This document shows, in pieces, positions 1 through 8,278 of a DNA stretch of 64,000 bases. The stretch's first letter is position 1, and every line of letters starts with the position of its first letter. A program made the translations under genes and the position numbers. A model generated the notes under the pieces. The model was not told the DNA's origin. It searched no databases and saw only the letters and a program-made list of their open reading frames with translations. Source of the DNA: Actinomarinicola tropica (GTDB taxonomy: Bacteria; Actinomycetota; Acidimicrobiia; Acidimicrobiales; SKKL01). The stretch covers positions 1,403,189 to 1,467,188 of the forward strand of contig NZ_CP045851.1 in NCBI RefSeq assembly GCF_009650215.1. Reading direction: 5' to 3'.

Positions 1-476
1 GGGTCGACTACGACCGCATCGAGGTCGTCGTGCACCCGCAGTCGATCGTGCACTCGATGGTCGAGTACACCGACGGCTCCACGATCGCCCAGCTGTCCCT
101 CCCCGACATGCGCCTCCCGATCGGGTACGCGCTGGCCCACCCGGACCGCATCGCGACGCCGTTCGGGCGGATCGACTGGGCGACGCTCGGCTCGCTCGAC
201 TTCGGACTGCCCGACCACGAGGCGTTCCCCTGCCTCGGCCTCGCCTACGACGCGGGTCGGGCGGGCGGCACGGCGCCGGCGTGGCTCAACGCCGCGAACG
301 AGGTGGCGGTCGCCTCCTTCCTGGACGGCGCCATCCGGTGGGTCGAGATACCCGACGTCTGCAAAGGGGTCCTCGACCGGCATGATGGTGCGGCGGCCGA
401 CTCCGTGGAGGCCGTCATCGATGCCGATCGGCGGGCCCGCGCAGCGGCCCGCCAGCTCCTCCAGGGACGCACGTGA
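1..476 (+). CDS. dxr: 1-deoxy-D-xylulose 5-phosphate reductoisomerase, C-terminal part (5' end outside window)
   Basis: Partial gene; about 158 C-terminal codons are present, read in the frame starting at base 3. The enzyme converts DXP to MEP with NADPH, the first committed step of the MEP isoprenoid pathway. The family motif HPQSIVHSMVEYTDGS is clear near the start of the visible part, followed by the typical LAHP and GLAYDAGR segments, and NAANEVAVASF of the helical C-terminal domain. The stop (474-476) overlaps the GTG start of rseP by four bases (GTGA), so the two are translationally coupled. The dxr-rseP-ispG order is typical of actinobacteria. Identity is nearly certain; the start cannot be judged. 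Confidence 0.95.
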   Translation, partial: VDYDRIEVVVHPQSIVHSMVEYTDGSTIAQLSLPDMRLPIGYALAHPDRIATPFGRIDWATLGSLDFGLPDHEAFPCLGLAYDAGRAGGTAPAWLNAANEVAVASFLDGAIRWVEIPDVCKGVLDRHDGAAADSVEAVIDADRRARAAARQLLQGRT

Positions 477-1801
477 CCCACCTCGACCACCGCGACCAGC
501 CGCCGGCCCCCGTGCCCCCGGCGCGCGAGCCCGAGCCCGAGGGCTCGAGCCCGATCCGCATCGTCCTGCTGCTCCTCGTCGTGGCGTGGGTCGGCCTGGT
601 CGGCGGCCTGCCGTGGGTCGTCATCCTGTTCGCCCTCGTGACGGTGATCTTCCTGCACGAGCTCGGCCACTACCTCACCGCCAAGTGGGCGGGCATGAAG
701 GTCACCGAGTTCTTCATCGGCTTCGGCCCACGCATCTGGTCGTTCCACCGGGGCGAGACCGAGTACGGCATCAAGGCGATCCCGGCCGGCGCCTACGTCA
801 AGGTCATCGGGATGACGAACCTCGAGGAGGTCGACCCGGCCGACGAGAGCCGCACCTACCGCCAGAAGCCGTACTGGCGGCGCATGTCCGTCGCGGTGGC
901 GGGGTCGACGATGCACTTCATCATCGCCATCGTCGCCATGTACGCCCTGCTCGTGGGCTTCGGGCAGCCGACCGACGAGCAGCTCGGCTGGTCGATCGAC
1001 CGGTTGGCCGCGATCCACGAGGACGGCGAGGAGGACGGCGAGCAGACCGTCGGACCCGCCGAAGCCGCCGGCCTCGAGGTGGGGGACAGGGTGGTGGCGG
1101 TCGACGGACGTCCCATCACCCTGTGGGACGAGCTGGTCGACGAGGTCCAGGGGCGCCAGCCCGCCGACGTCGTCGTGCTCACCGTCGAGCGGGGCGGCCA
1201 GACGCTCGACCTCGACGTGACGCTCGGTGACAACGGCGAGGGTGACGGCTTCCTCGGGGTCGGCCCCGAGGTCGAGTACCGGGTCGAGGAGGTCGGTGTC
1301 GTCGAGGCGATCCCGACGGCGTTCGTCGAGTTCGGCGACATCACGTGGCAGTCGCTGCGGGCCCTCGGGTCGTTCTTCAGCCCGTCGGGCCTGTCGGAGT
1401 TCGTCGGGACCGCCGCCGACACCGCCACGTCGCCCTCCGACGGGCCGACGTCCGCGGCCACCGCGGCAGCCGAGGGCGAGAACCGGGTCCTCTCCATCTA
1501 CGGCGCGGCCCGGCTCGGCGCCCAGGCCGCCGACAGCGGCGTCGAGGCGTTCCTCGCGTTCATGGTGCTCATCAACGTGTTCATCGGGGCGTTCAACCTG
1601 GTGCCGCTCCTGCCCCTCGACGGCGGCCACGTCGCCGTCGCCACCTACGAGAAGGTGCGGGAGCTCGCCTCCCGCAGCCGAGACCGCTACCACGCCGACG
1701 TCAACAAGCTGATGCCGCTGACCTACGGCGTGGTGTTCCTCCTCGTCGGCGTGGGCCTCGTGGCCCTCTACCTCGACATCGCCAACCCGATCGACCTCTA
1801 G
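473..1801 (+). CDS. rseP: RIP metalloprotease, RseP/Rip1-like site-2 protease (M50)
   Basis: Predicted 442-residue membrane zinc protease that cuts transmembrane proteins (anti-sigma factors in known relatives). After a Pro/Glu-rich N-terminus, two hydrophobic segments lie at about residues 28-60. The zinc motif HELGH is at 62-66 and the third-ligand motif PLDGGH is near 382. A single PDZ domain (about 185-260) lies between, as in Rip1 and unlike E. coli RseP, which has two. The last hydrophobic segment is at about 416-435. The GTG start overlaps the dxr stop (GTGA). Residues 330-350 form a Ser/Thr/Ala-rich linker. No anti-sigma factor gene is present in the window, so the substrate is unknown. 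Confidence 0.93.
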   Translation: MTHLDHRDQPPAPVPPAREPEPEGSSPIRIVLLLLVVAWVGLVGGLPWVVILFALVTVIFLHELGHYLTAKWAGMKVTEFFIGFGPRIWSFHRGETEYGIKAIPAGAYVKVIGMTNLEEVDPADESRTYRQKPYWRRMSVAVAGSTMHFIIAIVAMYALLVGFGQPTDEQLGWSIDRLAAIHEDGEEDGEQTVGPAEAAGLEVGDRVVAVDGRPITLWDELVDEVQGRQPADVVVLTVERGGQTLDLDVTLGDNGEGDGFLGVGPEVEYRVEEVGVVEAIPTAFVEFGDITWQSLRALGSFFSPSGLSEFVGTAADTATSPSDGPTSAATAAAEGENRVLSIYGAARLGAQAADSGVEAFLAFMVLINVFIGAFNLVPLLPLDGGHVAVATYEKVRELASRSRDRYHADVNKLMPLTYGVVFLLVGVGLVALYLDIANPIDL

Positions 1802-1811
1802 GCAGGCCCGC

Positions 1812-3041
1812 ATGGATGCCGGCAGCATCACGTTCCCGAGGCGCCAGACCCGCCAGATCCACGTCGGTGACGTGGCGGTCGGTGGCGGAGCGCCCATCTC
1901 GATCCAGTCGATGACGACCACGAAGACGGCCGACGTCGACGGCACGCTCCAGCAGATCTACGCCCTCGCCGCCGCCGGCTGCGACATCGTCCGGTGCACG
2001 TGCAACGAGCTCGAGGCGGCCGAGGGGCTGGCCCGCATCGTGCCGCGCTCGCCGCTCCCGATCATCGCCGACATCCACCACCAGTACCGGATGGCGCTCG
2101 CCGCGATGGAGGCGGGTGTCCACGGCCTGCGCCTCAACCCGGGCAACATCCGCAAGCCCGAGCACATCAAGGCCGTCGCCACCGAGGCCCGGGACCGCGG
2201 GCTGCCCATCCGCATCGGCGTCAATGGCGGCTCCCTCGATCCGGCGCTCTACGACAAGTACGGCGGCCGGGTCACGCCCGAGGCGATGGTCGAGTCGGCG
2301 ATGCAGGAGCTCGCCTACTTCGACGAGGTCGGCTTCCACGACGTGAAGATCTCGGTCAAGGCGTCCAACGTGCCGCTGATGGTCGAGGCCTACCGGCAGC
2401 TGGCGGACGCCACGGACCACCCGCTCCACCTCGGCGTGACCGAGGCCGGTCCGCCCCCGGCGGGGCTCGTGAAGGCCACCGCCGGCATCGCGACGCTGCT
2501 GGCCGAGGGCATCGGCGACACGATCCGCTACTCGCTCACCGCCGATCCGGTCGAGGAGGCGCGCGCCGGCCGCCAGCTGCTCGAGGCGCTGGGGCTGCGC
2601 GAGCGCAAGAACATCGACCTCATCGCCTGTCCGAGCTGCGGCCGGGCCGAGGTCGACGTCATCAAGGTCGCCAACGACGCCATGGCGGCGTTCGGCGACC
2701 GGGAGATCCCGCTGCAGGTCGCGGTGATGGGCTGCGTCGTGAACGGTCCGGGCGAGGCGCGCGACGCCGACCTCGGCATCGCCGCCGGCCGCCAGCGTGG
2801 CCACCTGTTCGTGAAGGGTCAGAACGTGGCGGTCGTGCCCGAGGCGGACATGGTCGAGGCCCTCGTCGAGTGGGCCGAGTTCATCGTCGAGAACGGCACC
2901 GACGCCGCGCTGGCGCGGGTCGACACCGAGAAGGCGCGTCGCGAGGCGGAGCGCGATCGTGCCGACCTCCTCGACGACAAGGGTGCCGACGCGAACCGCA
3001 GCGAGCAGCGCGTCGAGATCATCCGCGGGCTGCGCAGCTGA
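1812..3041 (+). CDS. ispG: 4-hydroxy-3-methylbut-2-en-1-yl diphosphate synthase
   Basis: 409 residues; converts MEcPP to HMBPP in the MEP pathway using a [4Fe-4S] cluster. The TIM-barrel half starts with ISIQSMTTTKTADV. The C-terminal half carries the cluster ligands: Cys273 and Cys276 in CPSCGR, Cys308 in MGCVVNGPGE and Glu315, with the same spacing as E. coli Cys270/Cys273/Cys305/Glu312. It starts ten bases after the rseP stop, so is likely in one operon with dxr. It is the short bacterial form, without the plant insert. The C-terminal tail after about residue 365 is charged and helical. Confidence 0.96.
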   Translation: MDAGSITFPRRQTRQIHVGDVAVGGGAPISIQSMTTTKTADVDGTLQQIYALAAAGCDIVRCTCNELEAAEGLARIVPRSPLPIIADIHHQYRMALAAMEAGVHGLRLNPGNIRKPEHIKAVATEARDRGLPIRIGVNGGSLDPALYDKYGGRVTPEAMVESAMQELAYFDEVGFHDVKISVKASNVPLMVEAYRQLADATDHPLHLGVTEAGPPPAGLVKATAGIATLLAEGIGDTIRYSLTADPVEEARAGRQLLEALGLRERKNIDLIACPSCGRAEVDVIKVANDAMAAFGDREIPLQVAVMGCVVNGPGEARDADLGIAAGRQRGHLFVKGQNVAVVPEADMVEALVEWAEFIVENGTDAALARVDTEKARREAERDRADLLDDKGADANRSEQRVEIIRGLRS

Positions 3042-3056
3042 CCGCGACGCGCGCCC

Positions 3057-4394
3057 TCAGTCGTCGACGCTGACGACGGGGACCTGCTCGGTGTCGAAGC
3101 GTGGGTGGTCCTCCTCGTCCCACGCCTCGGGGTCGAGGGTCGACACGACGACCGACGACCGGGCGGGGTACGGGTGGTAGTGCGCCGGGTCGGCGGCGGC
3201 CGACCGGCGGGTGATCCGGTAGGCCGCGTAGGCGGCGATGAGGACGTGGAGCGCGGCGAGGAACCAGAAGAAGCCCGCCTCGCCCACCGCGTCCATCGAC
3301 CACGACGCGAGGAACGGTCCGGCGATCGCCCCGAGCCCGTTGGCCAGCACCAGCCGGCTGCCGGCCCCCACGCGGCGGTCGGCGTCGATGTAGTCGTTCG
3401 CGTGGGCGTTGCAGAGCGGGTAGAGCGGCATCGACAGGGCCCCGAGCGCCCCCACGACGACGAGCAGCGCCACGCCGTGCGGGCCCATCGCCCCGGCGAG
3501 GCAGGCGCCGGCGGCGGCCAGGGCGACGACCACGATGACGAGGCGCCGGTCGACCCGGTCCGAGGCCATGCCCACCGGCCACTGCAGGGCGGCGCCGCCG
3601 AGGATGGCCGCGAGCATGAACACCGAGGTCTTGGCGAGCGACAGCCCGGCGAGCTGGGCGTAGACCACGCCGACGCCGAAGAGGGCGCCTGACGCCGTGC
3701 CGGCGAGGACGGACCCGATCACCCCGAGGGGAGCGGCGTGGAAGACCTCCCGGAGGTCCACGTCGGTCGGTGTGGGGATGACGGGCGCGGAGCGGACCGA
3801 GAGGGCGGCCGGGACCAGCGCCACCGACACGAGCACCGACGTGATGATGAAGAGCTCGAAGCCGCCGGGGTCGGCGACGTTCAGGAGGAGCTGGCCGGCG
3901 CCCATGCCGCCGTAGACGACCACCATGTAGATCGACAGCAGGGACCCGCGGGTCTCGTTGGTGGCGCCCTCGTTGAGCCAGCTCTCGGCGACCACGAACA
4001 GCCCGGCCATGCAGAAGCCGCTGACGATGCGGATGAGCGTCCACCCGAGCGGCTCGACGACGAGGGAGTGCAGGAGCACCGTGCTCGACGCGATGGAGGC
4101 GAAGGCGGCGAAGACCCGGATGTGCCCGACGGCGCTCACGAGGCGGGGAGCGCGCAGGGAGCCCAGCAGGTAGCCGAGGTAGTAGCTCGACATCACGATG
4201 CCGACGGTGGTCGTGCTGAAGCCCTCGATCGACGCCCGGAGGCCGAGGAGGCTGCCCTGGAGGCCGGTGCCGAGCATCAGCAGGGCGATGCCGACGAGGA
4301 GGGCCCAGATGGCCCCCACGGCGTGGCCGAGGGCGAGGATGCTCGAGCGCGGCGCGCTCGTCGTCGAGAGGTCGGGGGAGGCGGAGGTGGACAC
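3057..4394 (-). CDS. MFS transporter (YcaD/sugar-porter-like)
   Basis: 445 residues with about twelve hydrophobic segments. The loop after helix 2 reads YYLGYLLGSLRAPRLVSAVG, in the place of the MFS family A motif, with GHIRVF following. The N-terminal tail is Ser/Thr-rich; the C-terminal tail is charged and cytoplasmic. The general look resembles the YcaD-type branch, but the substrate cannot be told. It converges on ispG with a 15-base gap and diverges from proS. The GTG start has a TAGGGT hexamer nine bases upstream and no Shine-Dalgarno, suggesting a leaderless message. Confidence 0.85.
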   Translation of the reverse strand: MSTSASPDLSTTSAPRSSILALGHAVGAIWALLVGIALLMLGTGLQGSLLGLRASIEGFSTTTVGIVMSSYYLGYLLGSLRAPRLVSAVGHIRVFAAFASIASSTVLLHSLVVEPLGWTLIRIVSGFCMAGLFVVAESWLNEGATNETRGSLLSIYMVVVYGGMGAGQLLLNVADPGGFELFIITSVLVSVALVPAALSVRSAPVIPTPTDVDLREVFHAAPLGVIGSVLAGTASGALFGVGVVYAQLAGLSLAKTSVFMLAAILGGAALQWPVGMASDRVDRRLVIVVVALAAAGACLAGAMGPHGVALLVVVGALGALSMPLYPLCNAHANDYIDADRRVGAGSRLVLANGLGAIAGPFLASWSMDAVGEAGFFWFLAALHVLIAAYAAYRITRRSAAADPAHYHPYPARSSVVVSTLDPEAWDEEDHPRFDTEQVPVVSVDD

Positions 4395-4476
4395 CGTCGA
4401 GCGACCCTATCGCCCGTCGGCCGGACGCCGCGCGGGCCGCCGAGCGCCACGCAGGCGAGCGGTAGGCTCGCCCGCC
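4395..4476. promoter_or_regulatory. Divergent promoter region between MFS gene and proS
   Basis: Two -10-like hexamers face outward. TAGGCT at 4463-4468 (+) is eight bases before the proS ATG, and TAGGGT (complement of 4404-4409) is nine bases before the MFS GTG. Neither gene has a Shine-Dalgarno sequence. No convincing -35 is seen. The hexamers are visible; promoter activity and leaderless transcription are inference. Confidence 0.55.
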
Positions 4477-5901
4477 ATGGCTCAGCGTGTGCTCACCCCG
4501 CAGGCGGAGGACTTCCCCCGCTGGTACCAGGACGTCGTCGCCAAGGCGGAGATGGCCGAGAACGGCCCGGTGCGGGGCACGATGGTGATCCGTCCGTACG
4601 GCTACGCGATCTGGGAGCGGATGCAGCGGGAGGTCGACGACCGGATCAAGGCCGCGGGCGCCCAGAACGTGGCGTTCCCCATGTTCATCCCCGAGTCCTA
4701 CCTGCAGCGGGAGGCCGAGCACGTCGAGGGGTTCAGCCCCGAGCTGGCCGTCGTCACCCACGCCGGCGGGAAGGAGCTCGAGGAACCGGTCGTCGTGCGT
4801 CCGACGAGCGAGACCGTGTTCGGCGAGTTCATGGCCAAGTGGATCCAGGGGTACCGGGACCTCCCGCTCCTGCTCAACCAGTGGGCGAACGTCGTGCGCT
4901 GGGAGCTGCGGCCGCGGGTGTTCCTGCGCACCACGGAGTTCCTGTGGCAGGAGGGTCACACCGCGCACGCCTCGGAGGCCGACGCCACCGCCTACGCCCT
5001 GCGCATCCTCCACGACGTCTACCGCGACTTCATGGTCGAGGTCCTCGGCATCCCCGTGCTGGTGGGGCGCAAGACGGCGCGGGAGCGCTTCGCCGGGGCG
5101 ATCAACACGCTCACCTGCGAGGCGATCGTCGGCGACGGCAAGGCGCTGCAGATGGGCACCAGCCACGAGCTGGGCCAGAACTTCTCCCGGGCCTTCGACA
5201 TCCTCTACCTCGATGCCGACGGCCAGCAGCAGCACGCGTGGACGACGTCGTGGGGGGTGTCGACCCGCATGGTCGGGGGGCTGATCATGAGCCACGGCGA
5301 CGACGACGGCCTGCGCATCCCGCCTCGGCTCGCCCCGACCCAGGTCGTGGTCGTGGTCGTGCGGGACGACGCCGGTTGCCTCGAGCGTGGCGGCGCGCTG
5401 GTCGACGAGCTGCGACACGCCGGCGTCCGGGTCGTCCTCGACGACAAGGTGTCGGTGTCGTTCGGTCGGCGGGCCACCGACTGGGAGCTGAAGGGCGTCC
5501 CGGTGCGTGTCGAGGTCGGTCCCCGCGACCTCGCCGACGGGGTCGTCACCCTCGTGCGGCGCGACCTCGCCAGCGACAACCCGAGCCGGAAGCAGACGGT
5601 CGGCCTCGACCAGGTCGCCGCGGCGGTCGCGACCGCGCTCGAGGACGGCCAGGCGTCGTTGCGCCGACAGGCCGAGGAGCACCTGGCCGCCCGGCTCGTC
5701 GACGTCGAGGACCTCGATTCTGCCGTCGAGGCGGCCGCCACCGGGGCCGCGCGGATCCCGTGGGCGCTCGTCGGCGACGCGGGCGAGGACCGGCTGGCCG
5801 CCGAGGGGGTCACGGTCCGCTGCATCCAGCGGCCCGACGGCACCGTCCCGGCGAGCGCCGACGAGCCCGACCTCGTCGCCGTCGCCGCGCGGGCGTACTG
5901 A
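4477..5901 (+). CDS. proS: Prolyl-tRNA synthetase, archaeal/eukaryotic-like (type 3)
   Basis: 474 residues; charges tRNA-Pro. It lacks the large editing insertion of E. coli-type ProRS. Class II motif 2 is seen in ELRPRVFLRTTEFLWQEGH, and substrate motifs in RPTSE and TSHELGQNFS. The anticodon-binding domain covers about 285-390, followed by a C-terminal domain ending in Tyr474, a hallmark of this type in which the terminal tyrosine carboxylate reaches the active site. The reading frame is open upstream, but ATG 4477 is chosen because the family N-terminus begins there and a TAGGCT hexamer sits eight bases before it. It precedes the rimP operon but is separated by a promoter and hairpins. Confidence 0.94.
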   Translation: MAQRVLTPQAEDFPRWYQDVVAKAEMAENGPVRGTMVIRPYGYAIWERMQREVDDRIKAAGAQNVAFPMFIPESYLQREAEHVEGFSPELAVVTHAGGKELEEPVVVRPTSETVFGEFMAKWIQGYRDLPLLLNQWANVVRWELRPRVFLRTTEFLWQEGHTAHASEADATAYALRILHDVYRDFMVEVLGIPVLVGRKTARERFAGAINTLTCEAIVGDGKALQMGTSHELGQNFSRAFDILYLDADGQQQHAWTTSWGVSTRMVGGLIMSHGDDDGLRIPPRLAPTQVVVVVVRDDAGCLERGGALVDELRHAGVRVVLDDKVSVSFGRRATDWELKGVPVRVEVGPRDLADGVVTLVRRDLASDNPSRKQTVGLDQVAAAVATALEDGQASLRRQAEEHLAARLVDVEDLDSAVEAAATGAARIPWALVGDAGEDRLAAEGVTVRCIQRPDGTVPASADEPDLVAVAARAY

Positions 5902-5956
5902 GGCCGGCGGCGCCGCGCCCGGGGGCGGGGCCCGGCGCGGGCCCCTGGCGGCGGGG

Positions 5957-5962
5957 TATACT
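5957..5962 (+). promoter_or_regulatory. Candidate -10 of the rimP-nusA-infB operon
   Basis: TATACT is very close to consensus and rare in this GC-rich sequence. It lies 121 bases before the rimP ATG, giving a 5' leader of roughly 115 bases that contains the hairpins described next. No good -35 is seen 16-18 bases upstream (the region is C/G only). Confidence 0.55.
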
Positions 5963-5992
5963 CAGCCCTCGCTCTAGTACGCATGCCGGACG

Positions 5993-6043
5993 AAGGCGTG
6001 GGCTCCGGCCCACGCCTTTCTCGTAGGTCGGGGCATCCCGACC
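5993..6043 (+). promoter_or_regulatory. rimP operon leader: two stable hairpins
   Basis: Hairpin 1 is a perfect 11-bp stem (5993-6003 with 6008-6018) with a UNCG-class TCCG tetraloop, followed by TTC. Hairpin 2 is a 7-bp stem (6026-6032 with 6037-6043) with loop GCAT. Both lie between the TATACT promoter and the rimP Shine-Dalgarno (AGGAGGAGG, 6067-6075). They could form a terminator/attenuator or a protein-binding leader; enterobacteria also have structured rimP leaders. Because the hairpins follow the promoter, attenuation is more likely than proS termination. Confidence 0.55.
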
Positions 6044-6083
6044 CCGGACCACGGCAGACGACACGCAGGAGGAGGTGCCCCGC

Positions 6084-6611
6084 ATGACCACGACCGATCG
6101 CATCCGCGCGCTCGCCGAGCCGATCATCGTCGGACGCGGGTTCACCGTCTACGACGTGGAGCAGCAGGGCCCGGTCCTGCGGATCACCGTCGCCGCGGGC
6201 GACGCCGAGCCGCCCTCCATCGACGACCTCAGCGAGATCACCCGGTCGGTGTCGCACCTCCTCGACGACGAGGACCCGATCCCCGGCGGCTACACCCTCG
6301 AGGTCTCGAGCCCCGGTCTCGAGCGGAACCTGCGCACGCCCGCCCACTTCGAGGGCGCGGTCGGCGAGCTGGTGAGCATCAAGGTGCGCCGCACCGACGC
6401 CGAGGGCGCCCGTCGCCTGCGCGGCGTGCTGCGCACCGCCGGCGACGACCACGTCCTGGTCGACGTCGAGGGGCCCGAGGGGCCGACGCCCACCGAGGTC
6501 CGCCACGCCGACATCGACAAGGCCCGCACCGTCTTCGAGTGGGGTCCGAACACCAAGCCCGGGGGCCGACCGGCCTCGGCGCCCGCCCGATCCAGGAGGT
6601 CCACGTCGTGA
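6084..6611 (+). CDS. rimP: Ribosome maturation factor RimP
   Basis: 175 residues; needed for 30S subunit assembly. The N-terminal alpha/beta domain carries the family signature LEVSSPGLERNLRTPAHF at about residues 72-89, followed by an SH3-like C-terminal domain with VDVEGPEG. ATG 6084 is preferred over GTG 6075 because the strong AGGAGG lies about eight bases before it and would overlap the GTG. Its stop overlaps the nusA GTG by four bases. The last 20 residues are a Gly/Ser/Arg-rich tail. Confidence 0.95.
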   Translation: MTTTDRIRALAEPIIVGRGFTVYDVEQQGPVLRITVAAGDAEPPSIDDLSEITRSVSHLLDDEDPIPGGYTLEVSSPGLERNLRTPAHFEGAVGELVSIKVRRTDAEGARRLRGVLRTAGDDHVLVDVEGPEGPTPTEVRHADIDKARTVFEWGPNTKPGGRPASAPARSRRSTS

Positions 6612-7951
6612 GCAACCCCGAGATGATGGAGGCGCTCCAGGCGCTCGCCGCGGACAAGGGGATCTCCGTGGACACGCTGTTCGGCGCCCTCGCCGACGCG
6701 CTGGAGTCGGCCTACAAGCGGATGCCCGACGCCCACGAGTACGCCTGGGTCACCATCGACCCCGACACCTTCGAGATCCGGGTCCTCGCCCAGGAGCTCG
6801 ACGAGGAGGGCGAGCCCACCGGGCCCGAGCTCGACGTCACGCCGCAGAACTTCGGCCGCATCGCCGCCCAGACGGCCAAGCAGGTCATGATGCAGCGCAT
6901 CCGCGAGGCCGAGCGCGAGCTCAAGTACGAGGAGTACGCGGGCCGCGAGGGCGACATCGTCACCGGCATCGTGCAGCAGAGCGACAGCCGCTACACGCTC
7001 CTCGACCTCGGACGGGTGGAGGCGCTGCTGCCGCAGGCCGAGCAGGTGCCCTACGAGCGCCCCGAGGCCAACGCCCGCCTGAAGGCCTACATCGTCGAGG
7101 TCCGCAAGACGGCGAAGGGCCCCCAGATCGTCGTCAGCCGCACGCACCCGGGCCTCATCAAGCGCCTCTTCGAGCTGGAGGTGCCCGAGATCGCCGACGG
7201 CATCGTCGAGATCAAGGCCTGCGCCCGCGAGCCCGGGCACCGCACGAAGATCGCCGTCTACTCGAACGACCAGAACGTCGACCCGGTCGGCGCCTGCGTC
7301 GGCGCCCGGGGCGCCCGCGTCCGCATGGTCGTCAACGAGCTGCGCGGCGAGAAGATCGACATCGTCCCCTTCTCCGAGGACCAGCCGGACTTCGTCATGA
7401 AGGCCCTCTCGCCGGCCAAGGTGAAGGAGGTCCGCATCGACGAGGAGACCGGCACCGCCACGGTGATCGTCCCCGACTACCAGCTGTCGCTGGCCATCGG
7501 GAAGGAGGGTCAGAACGCCCGCCTCGCGGCGCGGCTCACCGGCTGGCGGGTCGACATCAAGAGCGAGACCCAGCTCGCCGAGGAGGAGGCCTACGCCAGC
7601 GAGGAGTGGGCCGAGGGCGAGTGGATCGTCGACCCCGAGACCGGTGAGCAGGTGTGGCAGCCTGCGGAGGGCGGTCCGGCCCTGTCCGCCGAGGAGTGGT
7701 CCGCCGGCGCCGGCGACGAGTCCGATGCCTCGCCGGCCGAGGGCGTCGAGGTCCTCGACGCCGAGGAGGCCGCGGTGGTCGAGGGCGGCCGCGCCACCCT
7801 CGAGGACCTGGCCACCGAGGACGAGGGCGAGGGGGACGAGGACGTCGACGCCGAGGCGGCGGCCGAGCTGGCTGCCCCTGAGGCCGACACCGCCGAGCCC
7901 GAGCCGGCCGAGGCCGAGGGCGAGGGCGACACGGCGGAGGATCCGGCATAG
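6608..7951 (+). CDS. nusA: Transcription termination/antitermination factor NusA
   Basis: 447 residues. The N-terminal RNA-polymerase-binding domain spans 1-125, an S1 domain about 127-200 (GDIVTGIVQQSD, LLDLGRVEALLP), and the KH1/KH2 domains about 200-335 with VGACVGARGARV and LAIGKEGQNARLAARLTGWR. The C-terminal 100 residues are acidic and low-complexity, not the E. coli acidic repeats. GTG 6608 overlaps the rimP stop. An upstream in-frame extension exists but lies inside rimP and does not look like NusA. The TAG stop overlaps the apparent ATA start of ylxR. Confidence 0.95.
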   Translation: MSNPEMMEALQALAADKGISVDTLFGALADALESAYKRMPDAHEYAWVTIDPDTFEIRVLAQELDEEGEPTGPELDVTPQNFGRIAAQTAKQVMMQRIREAERELKYEEYAGREGDIVTGIVQQSDSRYTLLDLGRVEALLPQAEQVPYERPEANARLKAYIVEVRKTAKGPQIVVSRTHPGLIKRLFELEVPEIADGIVEIKACAREPGHRTKIAVYSNDQNVDPVGACVGARGARVRMVVNELRGEKIDIVPFSEDQPDFVMKALSPAKVKEVRIDEETGTATVIVPDYQLSLAIGKEGQNARLAARLTGWRVDIKSETQLAEEEAYASEEWAEGEWIVDPETGEQVWQPAEGGPALSAEEWSAGAGDESDASPAEGVEVLDAEEAAVVEGGRATLEDLATEDEGEGDEDVDAEAAAELAAPEADTAEPEPAEAEGEGDTAEDPA

Positions 7952-8274
7952 GGGGCGCCACCGACGGTCCGGTCCGCACCTGCATCGGGTGCCGGCGTCG
8001 GGCGCCCCAGCACGAGCTGGTGCGGATCGTGCGCCGGGTGGAGGGATCGCTCGAGGTCGGCCGTACCCTGGAGGGCCGTGGTGCCTGGCTCTGTGCCGGG
8101 TCCACGGCGTGCCTGACCGCAGCTGCCCGGCGCAACGCATTCGCCCGGGCGTTCAGAGCGCCGGTGAGCCAGGCGGCCATCGACCGCTTGGAGTTGGCGT
8201 TCGTGCCGGAGAGCCCGGTGCGCGAGACTGGTACGCCCGTCACCACGGGACGAGACGACGAAGGGGCTGGGTAG
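7948..8274 (+). CDS. ylxR: YlxR family RNA-binding/nucleoid protein, apparent ATA start
   Basis: 108 residues if started at ATA 7948-7950. The YlxR core is plain: RTCIGCRRRAPQHELVRIV, GRGAWLC, CLTAAARRNAFARAF. The open frame runs back only to the TGA at 7879-7881, with no ATG, GTG, TTG or CTG before the conserved core; the first GTG in frame (8020) would delete the conserved CIGCRR motif. ATA 7948 overlaps the nusA stop as ATAG and has GGAGG at 7936-7940, seven bases upstream, so coupled initiation at ATA is the best reading. A sequencing error or an ATC start at 7984 are alternatives. The tail after about residue 75 is not conserved. Confidence 0.82.
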   Translation: MGGATDGPVRTCIGCRRRAPQHELVRIVRRVEGSLEVGRTLEGRGAWLCAGSTACLTAAARRNAFARAFRAPVSQAAIDRLELAFVPESPVRETGTPVTTGRDDEGAG

Positions 8275-8278
8275 GACC

